DNA from: Clostridiales bacterium
Lineage (GTDB): Bacteria > Bacillota > Clostridia > Oscillospirales > Oscillospiraceae
Assembly: GCA_022775085.1 (NCBI GenBank)
Contig: JALFJQ010000005.1
Span: forward strand, 1 to 64,000
Direction of reading: 5' to 3'
DNA length: 64,000 nt
Shown: in pieces, positions 7,098 through 15,459 of the stretch
How the letters are laid out: every line of letters begins with the position of its first letter
How positions within the stretch are numbered: the stretch's first letter is position 1
Made by a program: the position numbers and the translations under genes
The notes under the pieces: model-generated
Told to the model about the DNA's origin: nothing
Database searches by the model: none
The model's input: only the letters and a program-made list of their open reading frames with translations

Positions 7098-7757
7098 TTA
7101 CTTTCTATCGACGAAGCCTTTTTCTGGCATCCACTGGCATTCCCCGTGAAAGCGGAATGTGTTATTGCAAACGCAGTTGCCGTCCCCAAGGGTCTGCGTT
7201 CTCTCAAAGCCCGCGCGAAGATAATGAGCTACCATATAATCCGTCCGGCACAGTGATGGGAGCATTTCTTCCGTGTGGAATTTACTGCACAGTTTCTGAA
7301 TTCCGCATTCATGGACATCCAGCCGGAAGCAGTTGCTGTCCACAGGGGTATAGGCAATCGTCCAGTCATATTCCGGTAGGGTTCCAGCTTTGGATTTTTC
7401 TGTATGGCTAACTGCTTTTCTCAGCATACCGCCGATGTAGATTTTTTTCGCCAGAGGAACGAGGAATGACGGAATCTTTTTCAATGCGTTTTCCAGCACC
7501 CGCCAAATCCACTGGTTTGCTTCATCGCTGGTCAGCCCCAGTTTCACGAATACCCGATACCATGCAATGAAGCAAACACCAATCAAATAGCTTGACTTGA
7601 AAATGCTGTCACCGATTTTGGGAACCTCCGGGAGGATTGCCCGCAGCTCCTGACGGACATTCTTACTGAAAAGGGAGAAAAACTCTTCCCCTTTTTCCGC
7701 AATCAGGCTTCCGCTGCTGAGAAGCAGTAGAAAATCATTGAGAAGTCTTACTGTCAT
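7098..7757 (-). CDS. L-2-amino-thiazoline-4-carboxylate hydrolase family protein (1)
   Basis: The 219-residue product has the layout of the ATC-hydrolase-like family: a helical N-terminal half, then YDWTIAYTPVDSNCFRLDV, CGIQKLCSKFHTEE, LCRTDYMVAHYLRAG and the closing FERTQTLGDGN...C motif. The founding enzyme hydrolyses ATC in a bacterial route to L-cysteine, but most Bacillota homologues are uncharacterised, so the substrate here is unknown. It has GGAGA before the ATG and stands 141 bases downstream of a methyltransferase. A second, diverged member lies at 11909-12574. About 250 bases without a gene (6846-7097) separate it from the ars terminator. Confidence 0.75.
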   Translation of the reverse strand: MTVRLLNDFLLLLSSGSLIAEKGEEFFSLFSKNVRQELRAILPEVPKIGDSIFKSSYLIGVCFIAWYRVFVKLGLTSDEANQWIWRVLENALKKIPSFLVPLAKKIYIGGMLRKAVSHTEKSKAGTLPEYDWTIAYTPVDSNCFRLDVHECGIQKLCSKFHTEEMLPSLCRTDYMVAHYLRAGFERTQTLGDGNCVCNNTFRFHGECQWMPEKGFVDRK

Positions 7758-7898
7758 ATCTGAGGTTCTCCTTCTTCATTCGTACCCAGAGTTGGCTGTG
7801 CGGGATTAACGTGCACCATAGCGTAACAGATAGATTAGTTCCTGTCCATTTGGAATACAGGCGCTTTTGAGTTATGATATTCAGAGTGATTGGCTGTT

Positions 7899-8513
7899 TT
7901 AGGGCTTTTGAAAGATGATAACAAAGCTATCACCTTTTTTAATATCAAGGAACCTGACTTCTGAGAATCCGGCTTGCAGCCCCAGATTGATGTATTCATC
8001 CCGCTCGAAAAAACGGTATCCTTTCATGTTTACTTTCGATCTTTCAAACCATGCTTTGGTGTAAATGGAAGTACAGAAACAAGCACCTTGTTTGAGAACC
8101 CGATTGACTTCTTTCAAGCCTTGCAGCGTATCCTTCCAAAAATATAGTGAGTTCACACTGACGGCACAGTCAAAAGAGGCATCGCCATACGGAAGGTTAC
8201 AGCAATCGCCAATCGTCAAATATACCCTTCCAGCGGAAACAGCACCTTGATTGCGGCGCGTTGCTGTTTCTTTCATGTCCTCCGAAATATCGACTCCGTG
8301 GATGATGACACGATAGCGTTTGCACATCTGCTGAATGAGATAGCCATTTCCATACCCGATTTCCAATACATTGGCATCGTCCTCAACGGCAATGGCATTC
8401 AGAACGCCCCTGTATAATTTCTGGTTGAACATATTCATAGCCACACAGCAAAGCCTGCCAATATAGCCTCTGGGTTTTCCAAACTGAGAGCAGAAATAGT
8501 CGATTATTCTCAC
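7899..8513 (-). CDS. Class I SAM-dependent methyltransferase
   Basis: This 204-residue protein has the Rossmann methyltransferase motifs: VLEIGYGNGYLI (motif I, about residues 49-60), an acidic HGVDISEDM (motif II), GDCCNLPYGDASFDCAVSV (motifs post-II/IV) and EVNRVLKQGACF (motif VI), typical of UbiE/Methyltransf_11 proteins. The methyl acceptor is unknown. It starts three bases after the histidine kinase stop codon, so it is the last gene of a PanE-like / regulator / kinase / methyltransferase operon. Confidence 0.88.
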   Translation of the reverse strand: MRIIDYFCSQFGKPRGYIGRLCCVAMNMFNQKLYRGVLNAIAVEDDANVLEIGYGNGYLIQQMCKRYRVIIHGVDISEDMKETATRRNQGAVSAGRVYLTIGDCCNLPYGDASFDCAVSVNSLYFWKDTLQGLKEVNRVLKQGACFCTSIYTKAWFERSKVNMKGYRFFERDEYINLGLQAGFSEVRFLDIKKGDSFVIIFQKP

Positions 8514-8516
8514 AAT

Positions 8517-9956
8517 TCATTCCTCTCTTTCGGTTTCATTCCTGTCAAGCTGTGACACATCTGCCTTTGGAATTTTGATCGTAAAACAAGAGCCTTTTCC
8601 CGGTTCGCTGTTTACGGAGATGATACCGCCGTGCATATCGACGATTGCTTTGGTGATGGTCAGACCGATACCAATCCCGCCGGTTTTCTGATTCCTGGAT
8701 TTATCTGCCCGGAAGAAGCGTTCAAAGATTTGCTCCAGATTTTCTTCAGAGATTCCAATGCCGGTGTCACGGACTGCAAAGACATGATACCATTCTTCGT
8801 TTTGGTAGGATACGTCAATGGAGCCGCCTTCCGGTGTATAGCGCAAGGCGTTAGACACCAGATTCACCATGCACTGCTTCAGCCGCCCTTCATCGGCATA
8901 GCAGATATCCGCAAATGCGTCAGTCGAATATTGCAGCCGTATGTTTTTCTCCTGGGCTGGAAGTAAGAACATGTTGACTACCGATGCGCACAGCTCCATG
9001 GCGGAAAAACTGCTGTACTGCAATGTGATCCGTTTATCTTCATACTTGTCCAGTTCAAGAAGCAGATTGACGATTCTGGTCAGCCGCTCAATCTCTTCAT
9101 GACAGCTTACCATCATTTCTGTGGTTGGCTCCCAGATGCCGTCGATGACTGCTTCAATAAAACCCTGAAGGTTGGTAAGCGGGGTTCGCAATTCATGGGC
9201 AACATCCGCAGTCAGGCGGTGTTTTTGCTCTTCCTTGGCCTTTAGAATACTGGACATTTCATTGATGGAATCCACAAGGGATTGAAGCTCAGCCGTTGTG
9301 TACCGCTCTGCAATCTGCACACCATACTCACCTTGGGAAATCCGGCGCGCGGCAGTGGATGCGCTGCTGATTGGCTTGGAAATGCTAGCTGCAATGACCA
9401 AACCCAGCACAGCCGCTATGACAATGAATGTAGTGCCCAAAATTATCAAAAGCCGGTTCAGTGCATCGACCAGTTCCAGCTCGGCATCATCAAATGTAAA
9501 GGGACCGTAATACCCCAGTGTGATTTCACCGATTACAATACCATTGTAGGTTATTTCCTCAATACGCTGCTCATACCCTCCCTCAAAGGTTGGGTAGCGG
9601 CTGTGCATATTCATTTCTCGGTGCTGCAAGATCAGATTACATTCATCGGATTTGTGGGTGGTAATGTCCCAGTCAATTTCACGATTCAGCGTTGTAACAT
9701 GGAGGAGAATACCATTTTGCAGCGCAGCGTTGCCGATGGTTTCCAATCCATCCAGACTGACTGTGCCGTTAGGATTCTGAAACAGGTCATTGACCTGGAA
9801 TATGATTTGCTGAATCCGTTGCTCTTGCTGATCGTTGGCATGGGTTATAAACAAGCTTTCTATTTCGCGGTTTGCGATCAGAAAAAACAGCGCAATGGAT
9901 ACCAGCAGAAATGCTGCTAACAGCAGAGCCAGTCTGTGCTTGAGAGATTTCAACAT
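8517..9956 (-). CDS. Sensor histidine kinase (BaeS-like)
   Basis: A 479-residue membrane kinase with TM1 at about 10-28, an extracellular sensor of some 135 residues, TM2 at about 165-190 and a HAMP linker. It then has HisKA with the phospho-accepting His in DVAHELRTPLTNLQGF, followed by the HATPase domain: N box NLVSNALRYTPEGG, G1 DTGIGISEE and G2 GGIGIGLT. Its stop and start nearly touch the response regulator and methyltransferase genes, so the three are co-transcribed. The signal is not evident; the metal and metabolic neighbours suggest an envelope or metal stress, which is inference. Confidence 0.93.
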   Translation of the reverse strand: MLKSLKHRLALLLAAFLLVSIALFFLIANREIESLFITHANDQQEQRIQQIIFQVNDLFQNPNGTVSLDGLETIGNAALQNGILLHVTTLNREIDWDITTHKSDECNLILQHREMNMHSRYPTFEGGYEQRIEEITYNGIVIGEITLGYYGPFTFDDAELELVDALNRLLIILGTTFIVIAAVLGLVIAASISKPISSASTAARRISQGEYGVQIAERYTTAELQSLVDSINEMSSILKAKEEQKHRLTADVAHELRTPLTNLQGFIEAVIDGIWEPTTEMMVSCHEEIERLTRIVNLLLELDKYEDKRITLQYSSFSAMELCASVVNMFLLPAQEKNIRLQYSTDAFADICYADEGRLKQCMVNLVSNALRYTPEGGSIDVSYQNEEWYHVFAVRDTGIGISEENLEQIFERFFRADKSRNQKTGGIGIGLTITKAIVDMHGGIISVNSEPGKGSCFTIKIPKADVSQLDRNETEREE

Positions 9957-9958
9957 AG

Positions 9959-10663
9959 TTAGGCATCCTTTTCAACTGCAAATTTATATCCGATACCATG
10001 CACCGTGAGAATAAAGAGGGGATGTTTGCGATCCGGCTCGATTTTACTGCGAATGGTTTTGATATAGGTGTCAATCCCACGATCATAACCGGCATAGTCA
10101 TCCCCCAGTGCGAAGGAGATTAACTGATCTCTGGTAAAGATGCGTCCGGGAGCTTTTGCCAGAGTTCTAAGCAGCTTATACTCCGTAGGCGTCAGGGTGA
10201 TTTCCTCTCCCTGAACACGCACTTGATTGGTCTGAAAATCGATACTGAGATAACCGTTGCGGTATACAACAGGAACGCTGACCAATTCATCTCCCTGGGC
10301 TCTGCGCAGAACAGCTTCGATTTTTGCAACTACGATTCTGGGACTGAAGGGTTTTGAAATGTAATCGTCTGCTCCAACTTTAATGCCATTGACCAATGCG
10401 GATTCATCGTCCTTTGCCGTCAGCATAATGACCGGAACGCGGGACTGCAGGCGGATTTTTTGACAAACTTCCTCCCCCGAAATATCCGGCAGCATCAGAT
10501 CCAGCACAACCAGGGATATTTCATTCTGAGAAATCAACTCCAGAGCCTGTTGACCAGTGAAGGCGGTAAAGGTACGATAACCTTCTTTGCGCAGGTAGGC
10601 GCTAAGAATCTGCGTGATTTTGACTTCATCGTCTACAAGCAGAATGGCGTGTGTTTTCTTCAT
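9959..10663 (-). CDS. OmpR/PhoB-family response regulator
   Basis: This 234-residue regulator has an N-terminal receiver (LLVDDE acidic pair, phosphorylated Asp55 in LVVLDLMLPD, Lys in MLTAKDDE) and a C-terminal winged helix (EEITLTPTEYKLLRTLAKAPGRIFTRDQL, ending in DRGIDTYIKTIRSKI). The start at 10663 follows GGGAGG by seven bases; an upstream in-frame start would lie within that site. Cognate partner of the adjacent kinase, whose gene begins two bases after its stop. Confidence 0.93.
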   Translation of the reverse strand: MKKTHAILLVDDEVKITQILSAYLRKEGYRTFTAFTGQQALELISQNEISLVVLDLMLPDISGEEVCQKIRLQSRVPVIMLTAKDDESALVNGIKVGADDYISKPFSPRIVVAKIEAVLRRAQGDELVSVPVVYRNGYLSIDFQTNQVRVQGEEITLTPTEYKLLRTLAKAPGRIFTRDQLISFALGDDYAGYDRGIDTYIKTIRSKIEPDRKHPLFILTVHGIGYKFAVEKDA

Positions 10664-10709
10664 TGGTTTTCCTCCCCCCATAGAAGAATCGATATTTACC
10701 GTTGCGTAA

Positions 10710-11597
10710 TCAGCCCAAATAGTTGTAGAAGTTCCGGTGAAGCTCAGTCATTTCCGATTTTGCCTTAACCGCATGCTGGTACATGAACCGATCCCCAAAA
10801 GAACTGTTGTAAACCAACGGCAAAACAGCCGCCATCAAGGAAATCGGGCACAACCGAAAAAAGTTCAGCTTGGGCGGGGAAATCGCATTCCCTCGTTCTT
10901 TCAGACGTTGGAAATTATCATGCAGTGATTGAGCGGTTATTCGCATCACTTGCCTGTTCCTATACACCAGTCTGGGATCATTTTCCGTATAGTAGGCATC
11001 TGCCAACGGAACTACCATTGCCAGGTGACATACCTGCCATGCATGCATATCAGGAACGATCTGGCATGGGATTCCGGCTTGGGACAGTACCCTTTTCAGC
11101 ACTTGTACACGCTCCGTTTTTTCTCCACTGATTTCTGAAAAAGTCGTTAGCTGAATGATTCTTGGTGTTAATCCGGCATCCAGAATACCTTCTTTTATGC
11201 TGCCGCCTGCACCCGGAAAGGCGGGAAGGATTCTCCCTTTTCCGCAGATATCTTCCCAATCAGAATAGGCTTCCAAGGTGTTGACCATCGTGACAATCGT
11301 TGGGCTGATATTCTCGCGCAAGGCCTCAAGTGCTGGCTGTATTTGTCCTGACCGGACGGTGAGAAATATGTAGTCATATTGGTCAGAGGATTCCAGTGTT
11401 TCCAGAATAGAAACATTTGCACGGAGAATGGCATTACCTTGCTTGTACAACAAGCCATTTTCCATAAGCTCTGCAAGACTTTGGCCTCTGGCAAGTACAG
11501 CAACATCGCAACCGCTCCGGGATAGATAGGCTCCATACAAACTGCCAATTACTCCCGCACCGTATATTAAGATTCTCATGTCTCGCTGCTCCCCCAT
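10710..11597 (-). CDS. Ketopantoate reductase (PanE/ApbA)-family protein
   Basis: The 295-residue product begins with an NAD(P)-binding Rossmann fold (ILIYGAGVIGSLYGAYLSRSG, GxGxxG) and continues with LTVRSGQIQPALEAL and the PanE C-terminal helical domain. PanE reduces 2-dehydropantoate for pantothenate synthesis, but many accessory homologues act on other 2-oxo acids; the catalytic Lys of true PanE is not obvious, so the substrate is uncertain. GGAGG seven bases before the ATG fixes the start. First gene of the PanE-like / regulator / kinase / methyltransferase run. Confidence 0.8.
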   Translation of the reverse strand: MGEQRDMRILIYGAGVIGSLYGAYLSRSGCDVAVLARGQSLAELMENGLLYKQGNAILRANVSILETLESSDQYDYIFLTVRSGQIQPALEALRENISPTIVTMVNTLEAYSDWEDICGKGRILPAFPGAGGSIKEGILDAGLTPRIIQLTTFSEISGEKTERVQVLKRVLSQAGIPCQIVPDMHAWQVCHLAMVVPLADAYYTENDPRLVYRNRQVMRITAQSLHDNFQRLKERGNAISPPKLNFFRLCPISLMAAVLPLVYNSSFGDRFMYQHAVKAKSEMTELHRNFYNYLG

Positions 11598-11609
11598 AAA
11601 ATGACCTCC

Positions 11610-11774
11610 TCATGGATTCTCCATGGAATTGCTGCACTTTTCGGAACACTCTGCACAGTTACAGGAACAGCCAGTCTCCTGGCCTTTCTGCTCCCGCTTC
11701 TTCCATACGATATGTCCGACAGCAAAAGCAGCCGTTGCAAATCCTGCCAGCACGAAAAGAAGCATATCTTTCAT
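11610..11774 (-). CDS. Small Cys-rich single-pass membrane protein (FeoB-associated type)
   Basis: A 54-residue protein: one membrane helix (LLFVLAGFATAAFAVGHIVW), a basic KKREQK stretch and a cytoplasmic tail with six cysteines (CSCNCAECSEKC). This matches the FeoB-associated Cys-rich membrane protein pattern, usually linked to Fe(II) transport, although no feoB is present here. AAGGAG lies eight bases before the ATG at 11774. It lies 12 bases upstream of the PanE-like gene and may be co-transcribed with it. The cysteine tail could bind metal or a thiol ligand (inference). Confidence 0.7.
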   Translation of the reverse strand: MKDMLLFVLAGFATAAFAVGHIVWKKREQKGQETGCSCNCAECSEKCSNSMENP

Positions 11775-11795
11775 TTTATCCATCTCCTTTATGGG

Positions 11796-11828
11796 ATATA
11801 TCCCCGGAAAACAGTTTCCGGGGATATT
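11796..11828 (-). promoter_or_regulatory. Hairpin in leader of the Cys-rich membrane protein
   Basis: TATCCCCGGAAA and TTTCCGGGGATA pair around a four-base loop just upstream of the ribosome site of the small Cys-rich gene. There is no T-run on either side, so an RNA processing or regulatory role is more likely than termination. Confidence 0.4.
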
Positions 11829-11857
11829 GTTATCTTTTGCCAGATGCTTTTGGACTG

Positions 11858-11878
11858 CCCAATATCCGAAACAGTTCG
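11858..11878 (-). pseudogene. Relic of a duplicated arsR start
   Basis: Twenty-one bases here are identical to 13001-13021 inside the ArsR gene (encoding ELFRILG). In the same frame the relic reads ELFRILGSPK and soon stops, so only this scrap of an arsR-like gene remains, lying between the second ATC-hydrolase gene and the Cys-rich protein. Confidence 0.6.
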
Positions 11879-11908
11879 AGAACTGATCGCTACATGGAAA
11901 ATAAAAAA

Positions 11909-12574
11909 CTATCTTCCATAACTTTCTGCCGGTGCTTCCTGATCTCCCACATACCAATAGTCGCAGGACGCATATCCTTCGGATACTGTATGGTGTCGAA
12001 TCAGGCGGGCATGGAGAGCGGAAGCCGCCTTAATGTCTGAGCGGCACAAATACGGCAGAATTTCCAGATAGCCGTGGCTTTTTGCAAAGTCCGCCAGAGG
12101 GCAGCCCACCAGTGTCATCGCCAGCCCATGATCGTAACCCTCCGGGTTAATTTCAACGCCCCAGGTATTGTTCCAGTCCTTACCCTTATGGGCATTTACT
12201 TTGTCGGCTACTTTCTGAACCATGGAATACATCAGTCGCCGGAACCACGGTCTGTCCAGCTTGTTCAGGTCGATCCATCGCCCAATTTTGCGGTATTTGG
12301 CGACTATGATCTGGTCAGTCATTTCTTCCACAATGTCCTTCGACAGTGTGCGTCCAGACGCTTCGTACAGAGCAAAAAACGGAAGTGCCATATCCATATT
12401 TTTGTTCAAAGGATTCTTTCTGCCGCCGATGGAGGGTGTTTCGGTCAGGAACTGCTCATAGATCACAGCGGCATCCCGGATCATCGACTCTGCCAGCTCG
12501 GCTCCGTAATGCCTGACCAATATTGGCCGGATTTTCCGGAGCAACTGATCATATTTCTTCTGATTTCGTTCCAT
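11909..12574 (-). CDS. L-2-amino-thiazoline-4-carboxylate hydrolase family protein (2)
   Basis: This 221-residue protein shares the family pattern: a helical N-terminal half, WGVEINPEGYDHGLAMTLVGCPLADFAKSHGY, LPYLCRSD, then the closing TVSEGYASCDYWYVGD with the conserved Cys-Asp. It is clearly diverged from the copy at 7098-7757. The ATG at 12574 follows AAAGGAGG. The two copies bracket the regulator/kinase operon, so they may act in one thiazoline or cysteine-related pathway; the substrate is unproven. Confidence 0.72.
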   Translation of the reverse strand: MERNQKKYDQLLRKIRPILVRHYGAELAESMIRDAAVIYEQFLTETPSIGGRKNPLNKNMDMALPFFALYEASGRTLSKDIVEEMTDQIIVAKYRKIGRWIDLNKLDRPWFRRLMYSMVQKVADKVNAHKGKDWNNTWGVEINPEGYDHGLAMTLVGCPLADFAKSHGYLEILPYLCRSDIKAASALHARLIRHHTVSEGYASCDYWYVGDQEAPAESYGR

Positions 12575-12765
12575 GGTATGTCTTCCTCCTTTATCACTCC
12601 GTAGCGCTGTGTGCCCTCCTGCACCCATGGCTGCGGGCGGAAAGCCAGCAACTCATTATGCTGCAAGTCGTGGCTGTGGGTGTCGGTTTTTTGAAATATT
12701 CCGGCGTTCCAGATATTGCACCTCAACCCATTCCATCGTTTTTTCGGGGAGCCGATTTCCGCATG

Positions 12766-13044
12766 CTATACTTTTGCAAGATGTTCCTGCGCTTTTTCTA
12801 TGATTTCTTGAATATACCCATCCGACAGGGAGTAAAATACAAATTTTCCTGCTTTTCGCCGCCGTATCAGATGATTCCCTTTCAGTGTCCTGAGCTGGTG
12901 TGAAATGGCACACTTAGACATGCCAAGGGATGCGGCCACATCTGTGACGCACCTTTCCCCATCCATCAGCATGAGTAGGATACTGAGCCTTGTAGGGTCA
13001 CCCAATATCCGAAACAGTTCGCAAATCTGCGTTGCTTCCATCAT
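12766..13044 (-). CDS. ArsR/SmtB-family metal-responsive repressor
   Basis: A 92-residue winged-helix repressor with ILGDPTRLSILLMLM, then GERCVTDVAASLGMSKCAISHQLRTLKG and wing RRRKAGKFVFYSLSD. Cysteines at the helix-4 region (GERCVTDV) and in the recognition helix (MSKCAISH) are candidate Cd(II)/Pb(II)/Zn(II) ligands, as in CadC/CmtR relatives. Its ATG overlaps the stop codon of the P-type ATPase gene (ATGA), so translation is coupled to the pump it probably controls. Likely operators lie at 15276-15337. Confidence 0.88.
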   Translation of the reverse strand: MMEATQICELFRILGDPTRLSILLMLMDGERCVTDVAASLGMSKCAISHQLRTLKGNHLIRRRKAGKFVFYSLSDGYIQEIIEKAQEHLAKV

Positions 13045-14930
13045 AGCTTTTTCACGAAAAGGGCGCGGACCGCATTCAGAATTGCCAGAACCATGACGCC
13101 AACATCTGCGAAAATAGCCATCCACATATTGGCCGCACCGAAAGCCACAAACACCAGCGCCAACAGCTTTACGGCAATGGCAAAAACGGTATTCTGGTGA
13201 ACAATCCGCAGACATTTGCGGGAGATTTTAATTGCCTTGGCAATCTTCATGGGGTCATCGTCCATCAGGACAACATCCGCCGCCTCGATGGCTGCGTCTG
13301 AACCCATAGCGCCCATGGCAATTCCGATATCCGCTCTGGAAAGAACCGGCGCATCGTTGATACCGTCACCGACAAAGGCCAGATTCAGCTTTGCGGGTTT
13401 TTCCTCCAGCAGCTCCTCCACCTGAGAAACCTTATCGCCGGGCAGTAGTTCCGCCCGGACGGCATCTACGCCCAAATCCTTCGCAACCTGCTCTGCAACA
13501 GCCTTTGCGTCACCGGTAAGCATGACGGTCTTCTTCACGCCTGCGGATTTCAGAGCAGCAATAGCATCCTTGGAGGTGGGTTTTACAAGATCAGAGATCA
13601 CAATATGGCCTGCATATTCGCCGCCGATTGCCATGTGGATAATTGTGCCTACTAAATCGCAGCCGGAATACTGGATATTCAGACGCTTCATCAGCTTGGC
13701 ATTACCGGCAGCAACTTCAACGCCATCCACCTTGGCAATCACACCGTTGCCGCTGATCTCTTGAATATCCGTAACCCGATTTCGGTCGATCTCCGCACCG
13801 TATGCCCGCTGAAGGCTCTTACTGATGGGGTGAGAGGAAGAACTCTCCGCCAGCGCGGCGTACTCGATCAGTTCTGCGTCCGTATAGGATTTCCCTTCCT
13901 GATGAATAGCGCTGACCTCAAAAACGCCCTGGGTCAGGGTGCCGGTTTTGTCAAATACCACATAACCGGTCTTTGACAGGGCTTCCAGATAGTTGGAACC
14001 CTTGACCAGAACGCCCTGGGTGCTGGCACCGCCAATACCAGCGAAGAAGCTGAGGGGAATGCTGATCACCAGCGCGCAGGGGCAGCTCGCTACCAGGAAA
14101 GTCAGAGCACGATAGATCCATTCACCCCAGTTAGGGTTGCTTCCCAGAGCAAACTGGCTGACCAGCGGAGGAATAATCGCCAGGGCCAACGCACTGTAGC
14201 AGACGGCGGGAGTGTAGACCTTTGCGAATTTGGAAATGAAATCCTCAGACTTGGACTTGCGGGAGCTGGCATTTTCTACCAAATCCAGAACCTTGGATAC
14301 TGTGGATTCCCCAAACTCCTTAGTGGTCTGGATTTTCAACACACCGGTCATGTTGATGCAGCCGCTGATAATTTCGTCCCCGTTCTTCACATCGCGGGGC
14401 AGACTTTCACCGGTCAGGGCGCTGGTGTTCAGGCTGGAAATTCCCTCCACAACAATTCCGTCGATGGGAACCTTTTCACCGGGCTGAACCACAATGATGG
14501 TGCCCACGGCAACCTCGTCAGGATCAACCTGCTCCAGCTTGCCGTCCACCTCAATGTTGGCATAGTCCGGACGAATGTCCATCAGCTCGCTGATGTTCTT
14601 ACGGCTCTTACCCACGGCGTAGCTCTGGAACAGTTCACCGATTTGGTAGAACAGCATGACGGCGATACCTTCCACATAGTCACCGCTTTGGACTAATCCC
14701 ACGATCATTGCGCCGATTGTCGCAATCGCCATCAGGAAGTTTTCATCAAAGACCTGCTTGTGTTTTATACCTTTCCATGCTTTCAACAGAATATCATAGC
14801 CAATCACAAGATAAGGAATCAAGTATAGCAGGAAGCGAACGATGCCGTCCACAGGAACAAATTTGAAAGCGATCATCAGGACTGCTGAAATGATGATCCT
14901 GTACAGCATCTTCTTTTGTTTTTTGGTCAT
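13041..14930 (-). CDS. cadA: Cd/Zn-exporting P1B-type ATPase, no N-terminal HMA domain
   Basis: This 629-residue pump exports divalent soft metals. It starts directly with membrane helices, then has the actuator TGES motif (ALTGESLPRDV), the metal-binding CPC in VASCPCALVISIP, the phosphorylation loop VFDKTGTLTQG, the SSSHPI nucleotide-domain motif, MLTGDAKAVAEQVA and the hinge VGDGINDAPVLSRADIG. CPC with downstream features typical of CadA/ZntA supports Cd/Zn/Pb over Cu. The usual N-terminal HMA domain is absent and is instead encoded by the separate upstream gene at 15034-15252. Confidence 0.93.
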   Translation of the reverse strand: MTKKQKKMLYRIIISAVLMIAFKFVPVDGIVRFLLYLIPYLVIGYDILLKAWKGIKHKQVFDENFLMAIATIGAMIVGLVQSGDYVEGIAVMLFYQIGELFQSYAVGKSRKNISELMDIRPDYANIEVDGKLEQVDPDEVAVGTIIVVQPGEKVPIDGIVVEGISSLNTSALTGESLPRDVKNGDEIISGCINMTGVLKIQTTKEFGESTVSKVLDLVENASSRKSKSEDFISKFAKVYTPAVCYSALALAIIPPLVSQFALGSNPNWGEWIYRALTFLVASCPCALVISIPLSFFAGIGGASTQGVLVKGSNYLEALSKTGYVVFDKTGTLTQGVFEVSAIHQEGKSYTDAELIEYAALAESSSSHPISKSLQRAYGAEIDRNRVTDIQEISGNGVIAKVDGVEVAAGNAKLMKRLNIQYSGCDLVGTIIHMAIGGEYAGHIVISDLVKPTSKDAIAALKSAGVKKTVMLTGDAKAVAEQVAKDLGVDAVRAELLPGDKVSQVEELLEEKPAKLNLAFVGDGINDAPVLSRADIGIAMGAMGSDAAIEAADVVLMDDDPMKIAKAIKISRKCLRIVHQNTVFAIAVKLLALVFVAFGAANMWMAIFADVGVMVLAILNAVRALFVKKL

Positions 14931-14992
14931 ATACAGCCCTCCATTTCACTTAGTATGAAATCTTTTGATAATAATTATGAAACAGGGCATCC

Positions 14993-15024
14993 TGCCCACA
15001 TCAGACTGAGAGCAGAACGCCCTG
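14993..15024 (-). terminator. Inter-cistronic hairpin between HMA gene and cadA
   Basis: CAGGGC and GCCCTG with inner CTGC / GCAG pairing form an imperfect hairpin followed leftward by TTTC. It could attenuate transcription so that the small chaperone is made in excess over the pump. Confidence 0.45.
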
Positions 15025-15033
15025 ATGAACAGC

Positions 15034-15252
15034 TTACAGATAAATTACGCAGTCATCTTCGACCTTCTTGCAGTTTTTGTACACTTCCTGCATGACAGTG
15101 CCCGGCTCCTGGCCATCTTCAAACTCAACGATCATCTTCTGCGTCATAAAGTTGACGGTAGCGGTTTTGACACCGGCGGTCTTCTTGGCGGCATCTTCCA
15201 TCAGGTTGGCACAGTTGGCGCAATCCACTTCGATTTTGTAGGTCTTTTTCAT
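15034..15252 (-). CDS. Free-standing HMA metal-binding domain protein
   Basis: A 72-residue ferredoxin-like HMA domain: KTYKIEVDCANCANLMEDAAKK with the metal-binding CxxC loop, then GVKTATVNFMTQKMIVEF. It resembles the N-terminal domain of CadA/ZntA pumps, detached as its own gene. As the first gene of the operon it probably hands metal to the downstream ATPase, or buffers it. A second Cys pair near the C-terminus (KNCKKVEDDCV) may also bind metal. It has a GGAGC ribosome site. Confidence 0.9.
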   Translation of the reverse strand: MKKTYKIEVDCANCANLMEDAAKKTAGVKTATVNFMTQKMIVEFEDGQEPGTVMQEVYKNCKKVEDDCVIYL

Positions 15253-15275
15253 AATAATTTGCTCCTTTTTATTAT

Positions 15276-15337
15276 TGATTAAACGACTGCTTAATCATTG
15301 ATATTAGTATAACGGACGATTAAACGCTTGTCAATCA
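15276..15337 (-). promoter_or_regulatory. Promoter and two operators of the HMA-cadA-arsR operon
   Basis: On the minus strand TTGACA (15329-15334), a 17-base spacer and TATACT (15306-15311) form a near-consensus promoter. The palindrome TGATTAA-8-TTAATCA (15276-15297) lies just downstream, and a related imperfect copy (15318-15337) overlaps the -35 and spacer. These fit SmtB/CzrA-type operators, so the co-transcribed ArsR protein, the divergent ArsR-AraC fusion, or both probably repress here. Confidence 0.8.
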
Positions 15338-15402
15338 TTTTGGATAAAACCTTGCCTTTTGGGCTATTAGAATGCCTAAATGGAGTATTTTGAAAATTGT
15401 GT

Positions 15403-15431
15403 TTGTATTTTCCCTGACTTAATGGTATAAT
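15403..15431 (+). promoter_or_regulatory. Promoter of the ArsR-AraC fusion gene
   Basis: TTGTAT (15403-15408), a 17-base spacer and TATAAT (15426-15431) lie 28 bases upstream of the start codon, with AAAGGGGG as ribosome site. No palindrome was seen over this promoter. Confidence 0.65.
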
Positions 15432-15459
15432 TTCACAAAAAGAAAGGGGGCTTTTTCAT

